From: Fasciolopsis buskii
Taxonomy: Eukaryota > Platyhelminthes > Trematoda > Plagiorchiida > Fasciolidae
DNA length: 64,000 nt
Assembly (NCBI GenBank): GCA_008360955.1
Contig: LUCM01002927.1
Location: 62,001 to 126,000, forward strand
Direction: 5' to 3'
Below, one piece after another: positions 61,200-64,000 of this stretch. The position numbers and the translations under genes were made by a program. How positions within the stretch are numbered: the stretch's first letter is position 1; every line of letters starts with the position of its first letter. The notes under the pieces are model-generated. The model saw only the letters and a list, made by a program, of their open reading frames with translations, did not search any database and had not been told where the DNA came from.

Positions 61200-63180
61200 T
61201 GGTCTCGTCCTTCCTTCGAATTTCTTGAGTCAGCTGTGATTCAGCCGAGAAAAAGGGCCTATCAACCAATCGCCTGTGTAGTCTCCTCCCAAGGCACGAT
61301 TAGACACGTGACTGTGTTGTGAACCCGAAACACCACGAAGTCTAGCACAGGCGTGGCCCGTCGTGGAAATTCCTCACTGACGAATTGAATAACTACCCAA
61401 AACTGATCATATTTCTCCGATATTTCCGTTCCTTTCATTCACTAAAACGTTTCCGTTAGAAATAGAGACACTGCAGCTTGATCTGTGGTCTCAGTAGACC
61501 TGTCAAAACGTTGTCACTGCGAGTCAAATGTACTACAATGACAAAGTGTGCATGAACCTACCGCACACAACCTCCAAATAGCATCACAAAAGCGTAAAGG
61601 GCGTGGTACTGGCTTCAATGTCAGTATGTATACATGTATTCGTGTGTATATATGTATGTATGCGGGCAGGTTGGTAGGTAGGTATGTGCTTATGTTTTTG
61701 TGTGAGTGCGAGTGTGGAGGAAATGATATGACAGGTTACACTTCCTGAGTGTGAAATTTCCCGACCAAAAGCACGACGAGAATTGGCAAACCAACTTGGA
61801 CACCACCGTGCTGAAATTATTAGCCAGTGTGTACATCGTGCAAACAATTCCATGGTGTGTAGTCTAATTGCACAAACAGTTACCAAGTCCTCGGGAAGCT
61901 AACTTGCATATTGACGTCCGTGTCCATAAGCAAACAAAGAAGCGGGCCGGGATTCGTAGATAGGGGAACGAAATTCGGTATACTTTCCTTTCCGGGAAAA
62001 CACATGCCTCAATTCGAAACGACTATAATTTCGAATGGTGCTGTCCGCGAAATATCCCGTTGAACGATAGCGTTCAATACGGAATTTTGGTTATTTTATC
62101 CTTTTCTAGCACAGATTAGACTGTTTTGAGCTACCTCACGGATGCTGTTTCCCGTAGGCTATCTTCACTTCGCTTCTGCTGTTCTAATCAACCCCTTTTG
62201 TGCGTGTACACTCAGCAAATGTGACTGCGTCAATCGCGCATTTATTCCCTCGGTTCAGTAACTGGAAAACATACACTGAGTTGTGCCCAATGTTCACGGG
62301 TACGGAGATGCGGGGGTACGCTATTCCACAAAGTAAATGCCGCGCGTCCTTGGCTAAGTGATAACCCGAGGAAAATAAACATGTTATTCGTTCAGATTAG
62401 GTTCACCTGAAAGTACTCGGTGGGATTTTTGCTTGACATGCCCTGCATCGTTTCACGTGGATAAATCACGAGGGCACAAAACGCATTCCTTCGTGTCGCC
62501 TAGTCTAAACGTATCTCTCCTCATTTGAGCTCACGTGCTGTTTACAAAAGTATTGACCGTATGGTATGTTTGGAAGGCTAGCGATCAGGAGAACAGACCC
62601 ACATGTGATTGGATCAGCAGACTCGAAGCTCGCACGGACGACCACACAGGATGAGACACCAACAGTTCTCAAATAGATATAACATCACTCGGTGGTAGCT
62701 CTATTCAGTCACAGCGTAAACCTGGCACACGAACAGACAGACAAATCAGGGTACTAGGAACCAGCAGTGGATTAGTCGTCTTTGGACACAAGCATATCGA
62801 TAGTCACACAGTTCGCGGTGACATTCAAAGTTCTATCCTCATTAGATCCAAACATCCTTAGTCTATTTGACCTTCGTGATCTATCGAATTCTGCTCTCCT
62901 AGGTCATCTTCGCACACCACGTATGGAGGACCTTCAAAGTGGAAAGAAATGGAGCGGTAGTTAAGTTAAAATCCCTGCTGCTGTTTCGTTCTCTTTAAGC
63001 GCAAAATTATCACATACCAGCACCTTTGATTTTCCAAGAATGATGGAAAAGAACAATACCGATTACAGTGGATTGCAAACAAACAATCTGACAATGTAAC
63101 AAAATAGAAAATAATTACAAACTGGGAGACAGTAGGAGTGAACAGCCAGAGGTTAACAAGTGAAGATGGTTTCTTTTTCA
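61200..63180. other. Stretch without a supported gene
   Basis: AT-rich sequence with one simple repeat at 61.6 kb. No coding island or transposon remnant was recognised. Confidence 0.4.
61618..61700. repeat. GTAT/GGTA-rich simple repeat
   Basis: GTATGTATACATGTATTCGT and GGTTGGTAGGTAGGTATGTG units. Confidence 0.85.
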
Positions 63181-63181
63181 G

Positions 63182-63420
63182 TATCCCCTCACTGTTCCCC
63201 GTCCGTGAACGTTTTCGTGTTTTCCAATAGCTTCCAGGGGATAGAGGATCAAAAGACCGGACTTACAGCTTTCGAGTTACCAAACTTGGGCCCTAAGCCA
63301 CATGGACAAACAACGACAATTTTCTTCTCTTGGGCCCCAAACCAGGAAGTCACGGAACATCAAATGAACGCTAAAATTCGAGCTGACTTCCTCGAACAAT
63401 TGTACAAACTTATATCCTGA
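63182..63420 (+). other. Exon-like island with stop codon (possible terminal exon)
   Basis: The acceptor GATGGTTTCTTTTTCAG is among the best in the window. The frame runs 79 codons (SPHCSPSVNVFVFSNSF ... GLTAFELPNLGPKPHGQTTT ... FSWAPNQEVTEHQ ... FLEQLYKLIS) to a TGA. No canonical AATAAA follows closely. The antisense frame from 63543 is also open. The family is unknown. Confidence 0.28.
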
Positions 63421-64000
63421 CTCCCGCGTCGTGTTTTCAGCCCTGCCCGGCGTGTGAAAGAGAAACACGGAGGAGTAAACGATCGAGGGACAAACACGAA
63501 AGATTATTTTTTTGATTATTTTTGTACAGTGGTGAGTTTTCAAAGTTTTATGATCGCTGAGCTTGGCGTTTAGATCGCGAAGCTTTCATTATCAGCTGAG
63601 GTGACATCACCAGTGCATGGGCAGTGTATTTATGGCAACGCGGCCCTGATTTGACCGCGAACTCAGAGTAAGCCTGCCTTACATGTTGCTGTGGCTTCCA
63701 AATTGAACTCGCAGTGTTACTAATTTTACCAGGTTTAGAAACATTACTAATTTCGGTAATGTGGTTGCGAGACACCCTTTAACTAAGAATGGCGTTAGGT
63801 ACCGCGATCTTAAAGTGGCTCTGCTTGTTTCAGACTCCAAAAATTCGACATCAACGAGTCCACTTAAATTTTGCGCTTTGATAGGTTGAATATTTGGACT
63901 GCGCAATCTACCCATTGATGGAATTCGTCGGCGTGTGCCAAGATTTCCGAAAGTCTGTTCGCTTTATCCAAAATGAAAAGCTTGTCCAGATTGCATGTAT

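Noticed and set aside
1..64000. Bacterial operons, CRISPR arrays or phage genes
   Set aside because: There are no long open frames, no ribosome-binding pattern, no regularly spaced repeats and no phage-type gene order; the sequence is eukaryotic.

Overview
The window is eukaryotic nuclear DNA. There are no operons and no long open frames, and coding potential appears only as short islands with GT/AG borders inside long non-coding stretches. The rest is microsatellites, tRNA-derived SINEs and decayed LINE remnants. The base composition (mildly AT-rich by eye), the mixture of tiny exons and multi-kilobase introns, and a SINE that carries a hammerhead ribozyme all suggest a flatworm, probably a trematode. 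That assignment is an inference and not a database result.

The one gene I can name is a semaphorin on the minus strand. Its first coding exon (signal peptide) begins at 47984 and its second ends at 47397. After introns of tens of kilobases, further exons lie near 13.6, 11.7, 10.3, 6.9, 3.6 and 1.4 kb. The gene runs off the left edge. Motifs of the sema beta-propeller occur in the expected order: an N-terminal blade ending in a Cys-Gly-Ser, then a DP-x-x-x-SR...TE stretch, then YTRIARVC...FKARLVC, then VIYGLFS...ALCLYRLADID. The reading phases of the proposed exons match at nearly every junction, which is independent support. At least one sema exon (between 10.28 and 6.99 kb) and everything C-terminal of the propeller are not seen.

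Other islands on both strands look exon-like but could not be assigned. These are weak candidates: in 64 kb many such islands arise by chance, and several have an open antisense frame.

Repeats: four good copies (plus diverged ones) of a tRNA-derived SINE, family A, at 15.4, 33.0, 34.9 and 41.3 kb. Two copies of a second tRNA-like SINE, family C, at 5.2 and 12.1 kb. Three copies of family B at 55.8, 56.9 and 57.2 kb, in which a tRNA-like head is followed directly by a type I hammerhead ribozyme; the 55.8 kb copy keeps all core motifs. There is also a CR1/Jockey-like LINE endonuclease fragment at 17.4-17.8 kb, an inverted-repeat pair at 14.5-14.8 kb resembling Penelope-like element termini, and many microsatellites, including a self-complementary (ACT)n(AGT)n tract.
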